NCBI GenBank assembly: GCA_937899715.1
Contig: CALCNX010000071.1
Coordinates: forward strand, 1-64,000
Direction: 5' to 3'
DNA length: 64,000 nucleotides
Source: an uncultured bacterium
GTDB taxonomy: Bacteria; Bacteroidota; Ignavibacteria; Kapaibacteriales; UBA4661
The first letter of the stretch is position 1. Each line of letters begins with the position of its first letter. Position numbers and translations under genes: made by a program. Below the pieces are notes generated by a model. The model had not been told where the DNA came from. It saw only the letters and a program-made list of their open reading frames with translations, and did not search any database. This document shows positions 17,049 through 25,853 of the stretch, in pieces.

Positions 17049-18392
17049 ATGAAAACACGATTTTTTCACGTCCTTGCGGCATTATTCCTCGCTTTTGGAA
17101 TAAGCAGTTGCTCTTTGGACTATGTGAATCCGAATGCGGCGGCTGAAAACCAAGTGCTGACCACGCGCGAGGGCTTGTTCACGCTGGCAGTTGGTATGCA
17201 GCAATATTATGCCACCCAAACCATAGAGGCATACATCACACGCACAGGCATAACGACGCGCGAACTCGGCGTAACAACGACCTTCCAGAATCCGCTTGAT
17301 TTGCAAGTGGGCGGGGCAGAATTACCGACAGAAAGTGGCGACGTTCTCGCCATTTGGCAGCGTTCCTACCGCGTCGTTGGTATGGCAGACAACATTCTTG
17401 CTAATGCGCCCAATACGTCAATTCTTATGCCTGCTGGTTCGCGGTCAGGCTTGATAGCGCTTGCTTCGCTCTATAAGGCGATGAGCCTGGGGCATTTGGC
17501 AATGTATTTCGAGCAAGCGCCGCTTACGGTCGGTACTGCTTCGGCGGGGGCTACTTATCGTCCTCGTGCAGAAGTATTGACCGAAGCAATTCGCCTTCTG
17601 GACAATGCGGCACAGCAAATTACTACGAATGCTCCTGATGCAAACTTCACGGCAACAGTTATCGCGGGTGGTTTTAATCTGAGCAATACCATTCAAGCAA
17701 TGCGAGCGCGGTTTTTGCTGATGGCAGGGCGTAATGCGGACGCTATTCTGGCAGCAACTGCCGTCAATACAGCCGCCGCAGGGCTTTCTGTTTTTCGCTA
17801 TGACGCGCAGCTGAACCGTAACCCGATTTATCAAAATGTTATTGTTGGTAATAATTATGCGCCGCGCGACTTCTTTGGAACGCCTGTTTTCACCGATACA
17901 ACCGATGCGCGTCTGCGGTTTTTTATGCGGGCGAATGCGCGTAAAGGTACGCAACCAGCATCATTTGATGTGGATGACCTCGCCGCAACATTCTTTGCTG
18001 CTGCGGACGTTGCTATGCCAGTCTTCCGTATGGGAGAGATGGCGCTCATTCGCGCAGAAGCACAAGCACGTCAGAATAATCTCGCGGCAGCCGTCACGGA
18101 AATAAACGCTATTCGTACCAAACGTGCCACTGCCGACCCGCACGGCATCGGTGCAAATTTGCCAACATATTCCGGGGCAATGACGCAAGACGCGATATTG
18201 ACAGAGATTTACGCCCAGCGCTGCGTAGAACTGTTTCTGACCGGAATGCGTATGGAAGACCAGCGCCGTTTTGGTCGCCCTGCGCCGCCGACTCCGTCGT
18301 CCTTCCAGTCAGAACGAAACCGAAATTTCTACCCCTATCCGTCGTTGGAAAGGGATAACAACACAAATACTCCCGCCAATCCGCCGATTTAA
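17049..18392 (+). CDS. SusD/RagB-family outer-membrane lipoprotein
   Basis: 447 aa. A lipoprotein signal (LAALFLAFGISSCS) places Cys21 or so as the lipidated residue. The sequence has the SusD-like helical, TPR-containing fold: NPNAAAENQ near the N-terminus, QRSYRVVGMADNILAN, the long middle region, and the C-terminal RMGEMALIRAEAQARQNNLAAA and ERDNN segments typical of RagB/SusD. It is the substrate-binding lid for the SusC porin encoded at 13403. A strong terminator follows at 18416, marking the end of the operon. Confidence 0.9.
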   Translation: MKTRFFHVLAALFLAFGISSCSLDYVNPNAAAENQVLTTREGLFTLAVGMQQYYATQTIEAYITRTGITTRELGVTTTFQNPLDLQVGGAELPTESGDVLAIWQRSYRVVGMADNILANAPNTSILMPAGSRSGLIALASLYKAMSLGHLAMYFEQAPLTVGTASAGATYRPRAEVLTEAIRLLDNAAQQITTNAPDANFTATVIAGGFNLSNTIQAMRARFLLMAGRNADAILAATAVNTAAAGLSVFRYDAQLNRNPIYQNVIVGNNYAPRDFFGTPVFTDTTDARLRFFMRANARKGTQPASFDVDDLAATFFAAADVAMPVFRMGEMALIRAEAQARQNNLAAAVTEINAIRTKRATADPHGIGANLPTYSGAMTQDAILTEIYAQRCVELFLTGMRMEDQRRFGRPAPPTPSSFQSERNRNFYPYPSLERDNNTNTPANPPI

Positions 18393-18415
18393 GCGTTTTG
18401 CCGCGCTAATGTTTG

Positions 18416-18453
18416 AAGACCATCGCACAGGATAGTGTGCGGTGGTCTTTTTT
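18416..18453 (+). terminator. Rho-independent terminator after susD
   Basis: A stem of 14 bp with one mismatch (AAGACCATCGCACA paired with TGTGCGGTGGTCTT) is followed by a run of T. Confidence 0.9.
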
Positions 18454-18576
18454 GTGTCGTAAAATTTGTCATAAAAGTTCATTTTTCCTGAAATCTATTT
18501 CACCAAAAGTGAATTTTTTACGATATTGGAGTCCTTGTGAATACCATTCCCTCACCAATTGGGCTGTAAAGAGACC

Positions 18577-18975
18577 ATGAAAAAATACGGTAAATCTATT
18601 CTCGTTGTGGACGACCACGAAATGAGTGTTAAACTCCTCCGCCAAATTCTTACCGATGCAGGCTTTGATGTGTTTTCTGCCCATTCGGGGGAGCAGGCAT
18701 TGAAGTTGGTGCAGGACTTCAAACCAGACTTAATCCTTTTGGATATTATCTTGGAGGGTCTGAACGGCTATAAGACCTGCCAAGTGCTTAAAATCATGGC
18801 TCCGCAGCTTCCGGTTATTTTTCTCAGCACCGTGCCTGACCGCGAAAAAGGGATGCAACTTGGTGCGGTGGATTATATCACCAAGCCGTTTCAAATGAAA
18901 GAAGTGGTTGAGTGCGTGAAGTATCACCTCGGTATTGGTGGCTTAGAAGGCGGTATTGATGACGATGAACTATGA
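18577..18975 (+). CDS. Receiver-only response regulator (CheY-like)
   Basis: 132 aa from the ATG at 18577 (an in-frame TTG at 18559 is less likely). A single receiver domain: acidic pocket VVDDHE, phospho-acceptor aspartate in LILLDIILEG, switch Ser/Thr in VIFLSTV, and the conserved lysine in ITKPFQ. There is no output domain, so it works by protein-protein contact or in a phosphorelay. No kinase gene is adjacent. The acidic tail (GIDDDEL) is short. Confidence 0.88.
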   Translation: MKKYGKSILVVDDHEMSVKLLRQILTDAGFDVFSAHSGEQALKLVQDFKPDLILLDIILEGLNGYKTCQVLKIMAPQLPVIFLSTVPDREKGMQLGAVDYITKPFQMKEVVECVKYHLGIGGLEGGIDDDEL

Positions 18976-18993
18976 GAAAGTACAAGGAAAAGT

Positions 18994-19461
18994 ATGAAGG
19001 GTGAAGGGAATACAGAGGGACAGACTACTAGCAGCACAGCGCAAAGTTTGTACAAATCTATCATTCTTGAGCATAGCTCTAAGCCGCATCACTTCTTTGC
19101 TCTTGAATCGTATGATGCCTCGGCAACAAAAAATAATATGCTTTGCGGCGATGAAGTAACAATCTATTGCCGTTTCCGAGGAGAAAGGCTTGAGGAGGTC
19201 TCGTTTACAGGAACGGGTTGTGCCATTATGAAAGCCTCGGCTTCGCTGATGACTGAAGCCGTACGGGAACAAACCCGTGAAGGTGTGCTCAGAATGGTTG
19301 CACAAATGACGGATTTTGTGAATGGCGAAGACAGTGCTCTTGCTGCAAACTCACCTCTCCGTGCGCTCGCGGGAGTTCGTGGATTTCCTTCCCGCATCAA
19401 ATGTGCTTTACTTCCATTTCAAGCACTCCATAGCGCTCTCATTGAAGTCCCTCGCTCGTAA
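18994..19461 (+). CDS. sufU: SufU-type iron-sulfur cluster assembly protein
   Basis: 155 aa, U-type scaffold/zinc-dependent sulfur transfer protein of the SUF system. The three conserved cysteines are visible in NMLCGDEV, GTGCAIMKASASLM and SRIKCALLPF; the aspartate of CGD is also kept. In Firmicutes SufU receives persulfide from SufS. No other suf gene is in the window. It begins 18 bp after the response regulator and is followed 39 bp later by moaC, so the three genes may be co-transcribed. Confidence 0.85.
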   Translation: MKGEGNTEGQTTSSTAQSLYKSIILEHSSKPHHFFALESYDASATKNNMLCGDEVTIYCRFRGERLEEVSFTGTGCAIMKASASLMTEAVREQTREGVLRMVAQMTDFVNGEDSALAANSPLRALAGVRGFPSRIKCALLPFQALHSALIEVPRS

Positions 19462-19500
19462 TTTCTTATTCCTCATTTGTAATTCATAATTACCCCCGCA

Positions 19501-19980
19501 ATGCTTTCGCACCTTACCGCCGAAAACACGCCCCAAATGGTGAATGTTACCGAGAAGCAAGCCACGAAGCGCATTGCACGTGCTCGTGCTGTTGTCGCGG
19601 TCGGTGAAGAGATTCTACAGCTTTTGGACGAAACAGGCGGTAAAGAGCTTCATACTGCGAAGGGGGCGGTCTTTCAAACGGCCGTCATAGCGGGTATTAT
19701 GGCAGCCAAAAAGACAGGCGATCTCATTCCGCTCTGTCATCCGCTACCATTGGAACATTGCCACATTGAGATCACTGTCAGCGAGGCGCGAGAAATAGTA
19801 ATTGACTGCACGGCAAGTATTACCGCGAAAACCGGTATTGAAATGGAAGCACTGACGGGCGCAAGCGTGGCGGCGCTTACGGTGTATGATATGTGCAAGG
19901 CACTGTCGCACGACATCGTGATTCGGGAAGTGAGACTTATGGAAAAGCGCGGTGGGAAGAGTGATTTTGTGCGGGAGTAA
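19501..19980 (+). CDS. moaC: Cyclic pyranopterin monophosphate synthase MoaC
   Basis: 159 aa. Catalyses conversion of 3',8-cyclo-7,8-dihydro-GTP to cyclic pyranopterin monophosphate, the first pterin step of molybdenum cofactor synthesis, in the cytoplasm. Diagnostic motifs are MVNVTEKQATKR near the N-terminus, AKKTGDLIPLCHPLPL, the catalytic region TGIEMEALTGASVAALT and the terminal lysine-rich MEKRGGKSDF. Length is normal. The MoaA partner is not in the window. It converges with the Uma2 gene with two bases between them. Confidence 0.95.
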   Translation: MLSHLTAENTPQMVNVTEKQATKRIARARAVVAVGEEILQLLDETGGKELHTAKGAVFQTAVIAGIMAAKKTGDLIPLCHPLPLEHCHIEITVSEAREIVIDCTASITAKTGIEMEALTGASVAALTVYDMCKALSHDIVIREVRLMEKRGGKSDFVRE

Positions 19981-19982
19981 AA

Positions 19983-20615
19983 TTATGCAAAAATTTCATC
20001 GGCTCTTATGGTGAAATCTAGTGCCGGACTTGCAGAGCATATATCTTCATCGCTACAAATCCGGACATCTTTCAGCGATGTATAGACCTTCACGCGACGA
20101 GATTCCGGCAGAATATGCCACACGCACAGCACACCCGAAGCAAAATATTCCGCAAGTTTTTCGTCCACTTTACCAACACGGTCATTTTTGGAGATGAGTT
20201 CAATCGCAAAAGCTGGAACTGGCTGTTCTCCACGTGCCGAGGCTTGAATCTGTTCATGAGTGAAATAGGCAATATCGGGTCTGCGAACTTGACCACTTGG
20301 CAAAAGGCAGTCGGTTTCGGGAAGAAGCGTATGGCGCTGTTTGCGAAAAGGAGTTTGTTCAAATGCGAATAGGATGTTGTCAGCTATGTTGCGCTCCGTA
20401 TTTCTCATAGAAACCTCGTTAATTTCGATAATACCGTTATTCCACTCATATTTCCAGCCGTCCGGCTCGCGTTCCCAGTCCAAAAAATCACGCAACGACA
20501 TCTTCAAGCCGTCATATTTGGGGCGTGAGAGATGCACTACATCCTTGCGAATACGTGCCGTACCCTTGGGTAACGGGATAGCACGGGGTGTTCGTTTTGC
20601 TGCAATAGTAGCCAT
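19983..20615 (-). CDS. Uma2-family putative restriction-like endonuclease
   Basis: 210 aa from the ATG at 20615 (the frame is open to 20678). Uma2/DUF820 fold: an N-terminal helix region (MSLRDFLDWE), YEWNNGIIEI, then the PD-(D/E)XK-like core with RRPDIAYFT and AIELISKNDRVGKVDEKLAEY, and the typical YFASGVLCVWHILPESRRVKVY strand pair. These proteins are abundant in cyanobacteria and some Bacteroidota and often lie alone; the biological role is unknown. The catalytic Asp (PD) and Glu (AIE) are present, but the usual lysine after it is displaced. Confidence 0.85.
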   Translation of the reverse strand: MATIAAKRTPRAIPLPKGTARIRKDVVHLSRPKYDGLKMSLRDFLDWEREPDGWKYEWNNGIIEINEVSMRNTERNIADNILFAFEQTPFRKQRHTLLPETDCLLPSGQVRRPDIAYFTHEQIQASARGEQPVPAFAIELISKNDRVGKVDEKLAEYFASGVLCVWHILPESRRVKVYTSLKDVRICSDEDICSASPALDFTIRADEIFA

Positions 20616-20867
20616 GATTGGATAGCAGAAGAAAAAAGAAATAGTTAAGTCCAGAACGGTACAAAGGTTCAATAACAAATTGCGCTTTTTTTACGCAAAA
20701 ATCAACAGATTCGCCGTCTCAGAACGAAAAACATTGTGGAAAATCTCGCAGGTTTTCCTAAGTTGTGGTATTTGCTTGTACAAAAGCAAAAATTGACTGA
20801 AACACCCCGTAAAACCTAGCAAAAACGATTTTACCTTTCTTACTTTACTACACAAAGGTTTGTTATT

Positions 20868-23800
20868 ATGCTTACCATGAATTCCGCTTTTGTGGAAGAC
20901 TTATTTTTCGAGTATTTGCGTTCGCCGGACGCGGTTGCGCCTGATTGGCGTGAGTATTTTGATGCCAATCGCGCTGAAATTGCTACGGAACTAGGTGTTC
21001 CGGCAAATGCCCTTCCCGCAGCAGTGGCTCAGTATGCCACGCCCACACCGCCAAGCAGCGCAGCAGCAAGCTACACCAATGGCGCAAATGGTCATTCAAA
21101 TGGCTCTGCCAATGGCTCGTCGTCGGCTCCTAACCCTACGCCTGTGCAAGCACCACCTGCTCAAGCAGCGCCTACAAGCACTCCCGCTCCGGCAAAGGCT
21201 GAACCCAAGATTTTTCTTGGTCCGCTGGATTCGATTGTGCCGATAAGTGGCGTAGCGGAGCGCGTTGTAACGAACATGGAATCAAGTTTGAATGTGCCTG
21301 TCGCAACGACCGTACGTACGATGCCGATTAAAGCATTGGAAGAAAATCGCAATGTGATTAACGGTATTCTTTCGCGCCGCCGTAAGAAGAAAATTAGCTT
21401 CACGCATATTCTTGCATGGGCTATTGTGCGGGCGCTCATGAAATATCCGGGTATGAACGATGCTTTTGCGCGGCAGGACGGAAAACCTGTGCGTGTGAAG
21501 CGCGGATCGGTGAACATGGGCTTGGCTGTGGATGCGGTTCGCAAGGACGGTTCGCGTGGACTGGTCGTGCCAAGCGTGAAGAACGCGCAAAACATGACGT
21601 TTGCTGAGTTCATTGCTGAATATGACAGCCTCATTGCAAAGTCTCGCGTGAACAAACTCGACGTAAACGACCTTTCCGGCACAACGGCTTCGCTGACCAA
21701 TCCGGGTATGCTTGGCACAAACGCCTCCATTCCACGTCTGATGGAAGGCATGGGCTTGATTGTGGCGGCAGGTTCGATTGATTATCCAGCAGAAATGAAA
21801 GCGTTTGCGCCACAAATGCTGGCAACGATGGCGGTCAGCAAAGTAATGACCATTACCAATACCTACGACCACCGCATTATTCAAGGTGCGGAGTCGGGTG
21901 AGTTCTTGAATTATATCGAAGAATTGCTGAAGGGCGAGGATAATTTCTACGACCAAATTTTTGCCAGTCTGCACATCCCCTTCGAGCCGTTCAAATGGTC
22001 GGTTGATTTGAATAATAATCCTTTTTTCAACGGCGATACGGCAGAGGTGTTGGAGCAGGAAACGAAAGTTGTTCAGCTCATCAATGCGTATCGGGTGCGC
22101 GGGCATCTCTACGCAGACGTGAATCCACTTGGTTTGCAGGGGTATTACTATCCCGAATTGGACATCAGCCATTATGGGCTGACGATTTGGGATTTGAGTC
22201 GTGAGTACGATACAGGCGGCTTGGGCGGCATCAAACGCGCTCCGCTCCGTGATATTCTCACGCTTCTGCGCGATACATATTGCAGCAAAATCGGTGTGGA
22301 ATTTATGCACATTCCCGAACTGGACAAAAAAGCGTGGGTGCGCGATAAATTCGAGGAAGTCTATAATCACGCCAAATATACCCGCGATGAAAAAATCCGT
22401 ATTCTCGCTAAACTCGTGGAAGCGGAATCCTTTGAAAAGTACATCCACACGAAGTTTGTCGGCTCAAAGCGTTTTTCGGTCGAGGGCGGTGAAGTATTCG
22501 TGCCTGCGATTGACAAAATCTTGGAATTTGCTGCCGATAGAGGCGTAACCGATGTTTATATGGGCATGGCGCACAGAGGACGCTTGAATACGCTCATCAA
22601 CATCATGGGCAAATCGGCTGCTGCCATGTTTAAGAAATTCCAAAACGAACTTGACCCGAATTATCAAGGCTCCGGCGATGTGAAATATCACCTCGGCGCA
22701 CAGGGCAAATACAAACATCCGCGAACCGGAGTGGAAGTGGATGTCGTTCTAGCGCCCAATCCAAGCCATTTGGAAGCCGTAAACCCCGTTGTGGAAGGCA
22801 TGGCGCGTGGGCGGATTGATGAGATAAACGATAAAACATTTTCCAAAGTGTTGCCGATTCTCGTTCATGGCGACTCCGCAATGGCGGGCTTGGGAATAGT
22901 GCAAGAAACGCTGAACTTGGCTCGCTTGCGTGGGTACAAGACCGGCGGCACGATTCATATTATCATCAATAACCAAATCGGCTTTACGACGATGCCGGAG
23001 GATGCACGTTCCACGATTTATTGTTCCGACATCGGCAAAATGCTGCAAGTACCGATTCTGCACGTGAACGGCGGCGACCCGGAGGCTGTGCTCACGGCAG
23101 CCGCATTTGCGATTGAGTACCGCCAAGAATTTGGCGAAGATGTGATTATTGACCTCATGTGTTACCGCAAATACGGGCACAACGAAACCGACGAACCCGC
23201 ATACACACAGCCTTTGCTCTATAAAAAAATCAAGACGTTGCCTGCTGCATCCGAACTCTACCGCGACCATCTGCTTGAGGAAAAACTTATTTCCCGCGAA
23301 GAGGCTGATGCAATCTATGCCGATGTGCAAAAGCGCTGGGACGATGCTTTTGCGGCAAGTAAAGAAGCGAAGCCAAAGGAACTGCCGCGCCCGCCGCAAG
23401 TGGATATGTTTACTTCGTCCGATACTCGCATCAGCGCTGACCTTGTGCGTGACCTCGGCGAAAAACTCAGTACTGTTCCGGGGCATTTTACCGTTCACCC
23501 GAAACTGGCAGATTTGCTGAAGCGGCGTGGAGAAATGGTGTCGCAGGATAAAGGCTTGGATTGGGGTATGGGTGAAGCGCTCGCCTTTGGTTCATTGCTC
23601 GTGGAAGGCTATCCCGTGCGGATTACGGGCGAGGACGCGGCGCGTGGCACGTTCAGCCACCGCCACGCTGTGCTGACGGACTTTATGACCGAAAGCGAAC
23701 TTATTTTGCTTGACCGTGTGAAGCAAGGGCAGCATCCGTTCTATATCTACGATTCGGCACTGTCGGAATTTGGCGTGATGGGCTTTGAATACGGCTACAG

Positions 23801-24584
23801 CGTCCAGCGCCCGCAAGGACTCACGATTTGGGAAGGGCAGTTCGGCGACTTTATGAACGGTGCGCAAACGATTATTGACCAGTTCCTTTCCTCCGGCGAA
23901 ACCAAGTGGGCACAGACTTCCAGCCTCGTGCTTCTGCTGCCGCACGGATACGAAGGTCAGGGACCCGAGCACTCCAGCGCTCGCTTGGAGCGGTTCTTAC
24001 AGCTTTGCGCCGAAGATAACATGATTGTCGGGAATTTTACAACACCCGCACAGCTTTTCCACGCTCTTCGCCGTCAGGTCAAGCGCGAATTCAAAAAGCC
24101 GCTTGTGCTGATGACTCCGAAAAGTATGCTCCGCAGCCCGCTTGCCGTCTCGAAGATTGAGGAATTTACGAGCGGAACATTCCAAGAAGTAATTGACGAC
24201 ACCGCCGTAAAAGCAGAAAATGTACAGCGAGTACTGTTCTGTTCGGGCAAAGTCTATTACGACCTTGTGGCAAAGCGTACAAAACTTGGCGCTGACGATG
24301 TAGCGATTGTGCGCTTGGAGCAGTTGTATCCGTTCCACGAAGCGCGTGTTCGTCAGATTTTGCAGAAGTACGAACGCGCAAAAAATGTGGTATGGGTGCA
24401 GGAAGAGCCGAAAAATATGGGCGCATGGTCGTTTGTTGCACCACTTTTTGCGGAGTTGCTGCTCATTAGCCAAAATCTCCGCTACGCCGGACGGAAGGCA
24501 AGCGCCAGTCCGGCAACGGGATTTGCGGCGGTGCATAACCTTGAGCAAGAAGCCTTGCTGGATGCGGCATTTGGGCAGTTTTAA
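20868..24584 (+). CDS. Multifunctional 2-oxoglutarate dehydrogenase (E2-domain/E1 fusion)
   Basis: 1238 aa. A TCA-cycle enzyme that decarboxylates 2-oxoglutarate and transfers the succinyl group. Order: E1o N-terminal tail (FVEDLFFEYLRSPDAVAPDW, about 5-30); Ala/Pro/Ser-rich linker (45-110); an E2-type succinyltransferase domain (about 120-350) ending with the NTYDHRIIQG active-site motif; then the thiamine-diphosphate E1 domain (about 390-1230) with MAHRGRLN, GDSAMAGLGIVQE, HIIINNQIGFTT and FSHRHAVL. No lipoyl domain is visible, as in mycobacterial Kgd and corynebacterial OdhA, where the lipoyl groups come from another complex. The start could also be nine bases later (MNSAF). No neighbour is a partner subunit. 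Confidence 0.93.
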   Translation: MLTMNSAFVEDLFFEYLRSPDAVAPDWREYFDANRAEIATELGVPANALPAAVAQYATPTPPSSAAASYTNGANGHSNGSANGSSSAPNPTPVQAPPAQAAPTSTPAPAKAEPKIFLGPLDSIVPISGVAERVVTNMESSLNVPVATTVRTMPIKALEENRNVINGILSRRRKKKISFTHILAWAIVRALMKYPGMNDAFARQDGKPVRVKRGSVNMGLAVDAVRKDGSRGLVVPSVKNAQNMTFAEFIAEYDSLIAKSRVNKLDVNDLSGTTASLTNPGMLGTNASIPRLMEGMGLIVAAGSIDYPAEMKAFAPQMLATMAVSKVMTITNTYDHRIIQGAESGEFLNYIEELLKGEDNFYDQIFASLHIPFEPFKWSVDLNNNPFFNGDTAEVLEQETKVVQLINAYRVRGHLYADVNPLGLQGYYYPELDISHYGLTIWDLSREYDTGGLGGIKRAPLRDILTLLRDTYCSKIGVEFMHIPELDKKAWVRDKFEEVYNHAKYTRDEKIRILAKLVEAESFEKYIHTKFVGSKRFSVEGGEVFVPAIDKILEFAADRGVTDVYMGMAHRGRLNTLINIMGKSAAAMFKKFQNELDPNYQGSGDVKYHLGAQGKYKHPRTGVEVDVVLAPNPSHLEAVNPVVEGMARGRIDEINDKTFSKVLPILVHGDSAMAGLGIVQETLNLARLRGYKTGGTIHIIINNQIGFTTMPEDARSTIYCSDIGKMLQVPILHVNGGDPEAVLTAAAFAIEYRQEFGEDVIIDLMCYRKYGHNETDEPAYTQPLLYKKIKTLPAASELYRDHLLEEKLISREEADAIYADVQKRWDDAFAASKEAKPKELPRPPQVDMFTSSDTRISADLVRDLGEKLSTVPGHFTVHPKLADLLKRRGEMVSQDKGLDWGMGEALAFGSLLVEGYPVRITGEDAARGTFSHRHAVLTDFMTESELILLDRVKQGQHPFYIYDSALSEFGVMGFEYGYSVQRPQGLTIWEGQFGDFMNGAQTIIDQFLSSGETKWAQTSSLVLLLPHGYEGQGPEHSSARLERFLQLCAEDNMIVGNFTTPAQLFHALRRQVKREFKKPLVLMTPKSMLRSPLAVSKIEEFTSGTFQEVIDDTAVKAENVQRVLFCSGKVYYDLVAKRTKLGADDVAIVRLEQLYPFHEARVRQILQKYERAKNVVWVQEEPKNMGAWSFVAPLFAELLLISQNLRYAGRKASASPATGFAAVHNLEQEALLDAAFGQF

Positions 24585-24601
24585 GATTATAGAAATGGAG
24601 A

Positions 24602-24639
24602 AACGTCTCGAATCGTGCATTAGTGCGGTTCGGGACGTT
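24602..24639. terminator. Hairpin between 2-oxoglutarate dehydrogenase and methyltransferase genes
   Basis: An 11-bp inverted repeat (AACGTCTCGAA with TTCGGGACGTT, one G-T pair) lies 18 bp after the stop codon. There is no strong T run, so it could be a weak terminator or a site controlling the restriction-modification genes. Confidence 0.4.
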
Positions 24640-24668
24640 ATTGTACTGTACATAGACACACTCTTTGA

Positions 24669-25853
24669 ATGGATATTATGCAAAAGCCTACGATTGGCGT
24701 ATTCTCCTTTTTTGCCGGAGCCGGATTTTTGGATTTGGGATTTGAAACCACAGAGCACTTTGAGACGCTTTTTGTGAATGAATATCACAAAGCGTTTATG
24801 AGTGTTTATGAGGCTTCGCGGAACAGTTTGGGCATTGTCGCACCTGTTTTTGGTCATCACACGTGCAGCATTGAGGAGTATCAGTTAAACAAATCGTATG
24901 GTTCACTGCCAGATTTTATGTCTGAAGCTCGTCGTACGCATGATATTATAGGCTTTTTGGGTGGTCCACCATGCCCTGATTTTTCCATTGCTGGTAAAAA
25001 TAAAGGACAAACGGGAGAAAATGGACGCTTGTCAGAGACATATGTGAATTTGATTTGCCAAGCAAAACCAGATTTCTTCTTGTTTGAAAATGTGAAAGGA
25101 TTGTACAACACTAAAAAGCATCGAGAATTTTTTGATGCGATGAAGCAAAAGTTGATTGCATCGGGGTATTATCTTACGGAAAAGCTCATCAATGCTATTG
25201 AGTTTGGTGTGCCACAAGATAGGGAACGAATAATTCTACTGGGCTTTCAACGCTCCTTGTTGGGCGATTTGGGTTTCAAATTAAATGGTTCTCCGCTTAT
25301 CAAGAATTTTCCTTGGCAAGAGCACACTCGTTACAAAGCCTCAGAGGTGCTGGCGCTTCCTTGGGCAGTAATGGAGCCATTTGTAGCTGACTCTTGGAAG
25401 CCTGAACCTACCGATATTCCGCTTGAGCTGACTGTTGAGCATTGGTTTCGCAAGAACGATGTTGTGCATCATGCAAACGCAGATCATCATTTTACACCCC
25501 GTGCAGGATTACCAAAATTTCAAACAATTCCTGAAGGCGACGACCTCAAAAAATCCTACAAACGTCTTCATCGCTGGCGATACTCGCCGACGGCTGCCTA
25601 TGGAAACAACGAGGTTCATTTACATCCCTACAAAGAGCGACGTATCTCGGTTGCGGAGGCACTTGCGATACAGTCTTTACCCAAAAATTTCATTATTCCG
25701 GCGGAAATTTCGCTGACCGATATGTTCAAAACTATTGGTAATGGAGTTCCATACTTAGCTGCACAAGGGCTTGCGCTCTCAATCAACGATTTTTTATACC
25801 ACAATCCAATTCGGGATTTGAAAGCCGTCTATGAACCAAATCACAGCAAGTAA
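24669..25853 (+). CDS. DNA (cytosine-5-)-methyltransferase
   Basis: 394 aa; the ATG at 24678 is an alternative start. C5-methyltransferase motifs in order: I FSFFAGAGFLDLGFE (SAM binding); IV GGPPCPDFSIAGK with the catalytic cysteine; VI FLFENVKGL; VIII region PQDRERIILLG; then a target recognition region (about 180-310); and IX/X at RRISVAEALAIQSLP and TIGNGVPYLAAQGLA. It protects a short DNA site from the partner nuclease. Its 3' end overlaps the next gene by 23 bp, typical of restriction-modification pairs; the target sequence is unknown. Confidence 0.93.
   Translation: MDIMQKPTIGVFSFFAGAGFLDLGFETTEHFETLFVNEYHKAFMSVYEASRNSLGIVAPVFGHHTCSIEEYQLNKSYGSLPDFMSEARRTHDIIGFLGGPPCPDFSIAGKNKGQTGENGRLSETYVNLICQAKPDFFLFENVKGLYNTKKHREFFDAMKQKLIASGYYLTEKLINAIEFGVPQDRERIILLGFQRSLLGDLGFKLNGSPLIKNFPWQEHTRYKASEVLALPWAVMEPFVADSWKPEPTDIPLELTVEHWFRKNDVVHHANADHHFTPRAGLPKFQTIPEGDDLKKSYKRLHRWRYSPTAAYGNNEVHLHPYKERRISVAEALAIQSLPKNFIIPAEISLTDMFKTIGNGVPYLAAQGLALSINDFLYHNPIRDLKAVYEPNHSK

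Noticed and set aside
21282..22448. 388-codon minus-strand frame opposite the 2-oxoglutarate dehydrogenase gene
   Set aside because: Antisense shadow of a well-supported enzyme.
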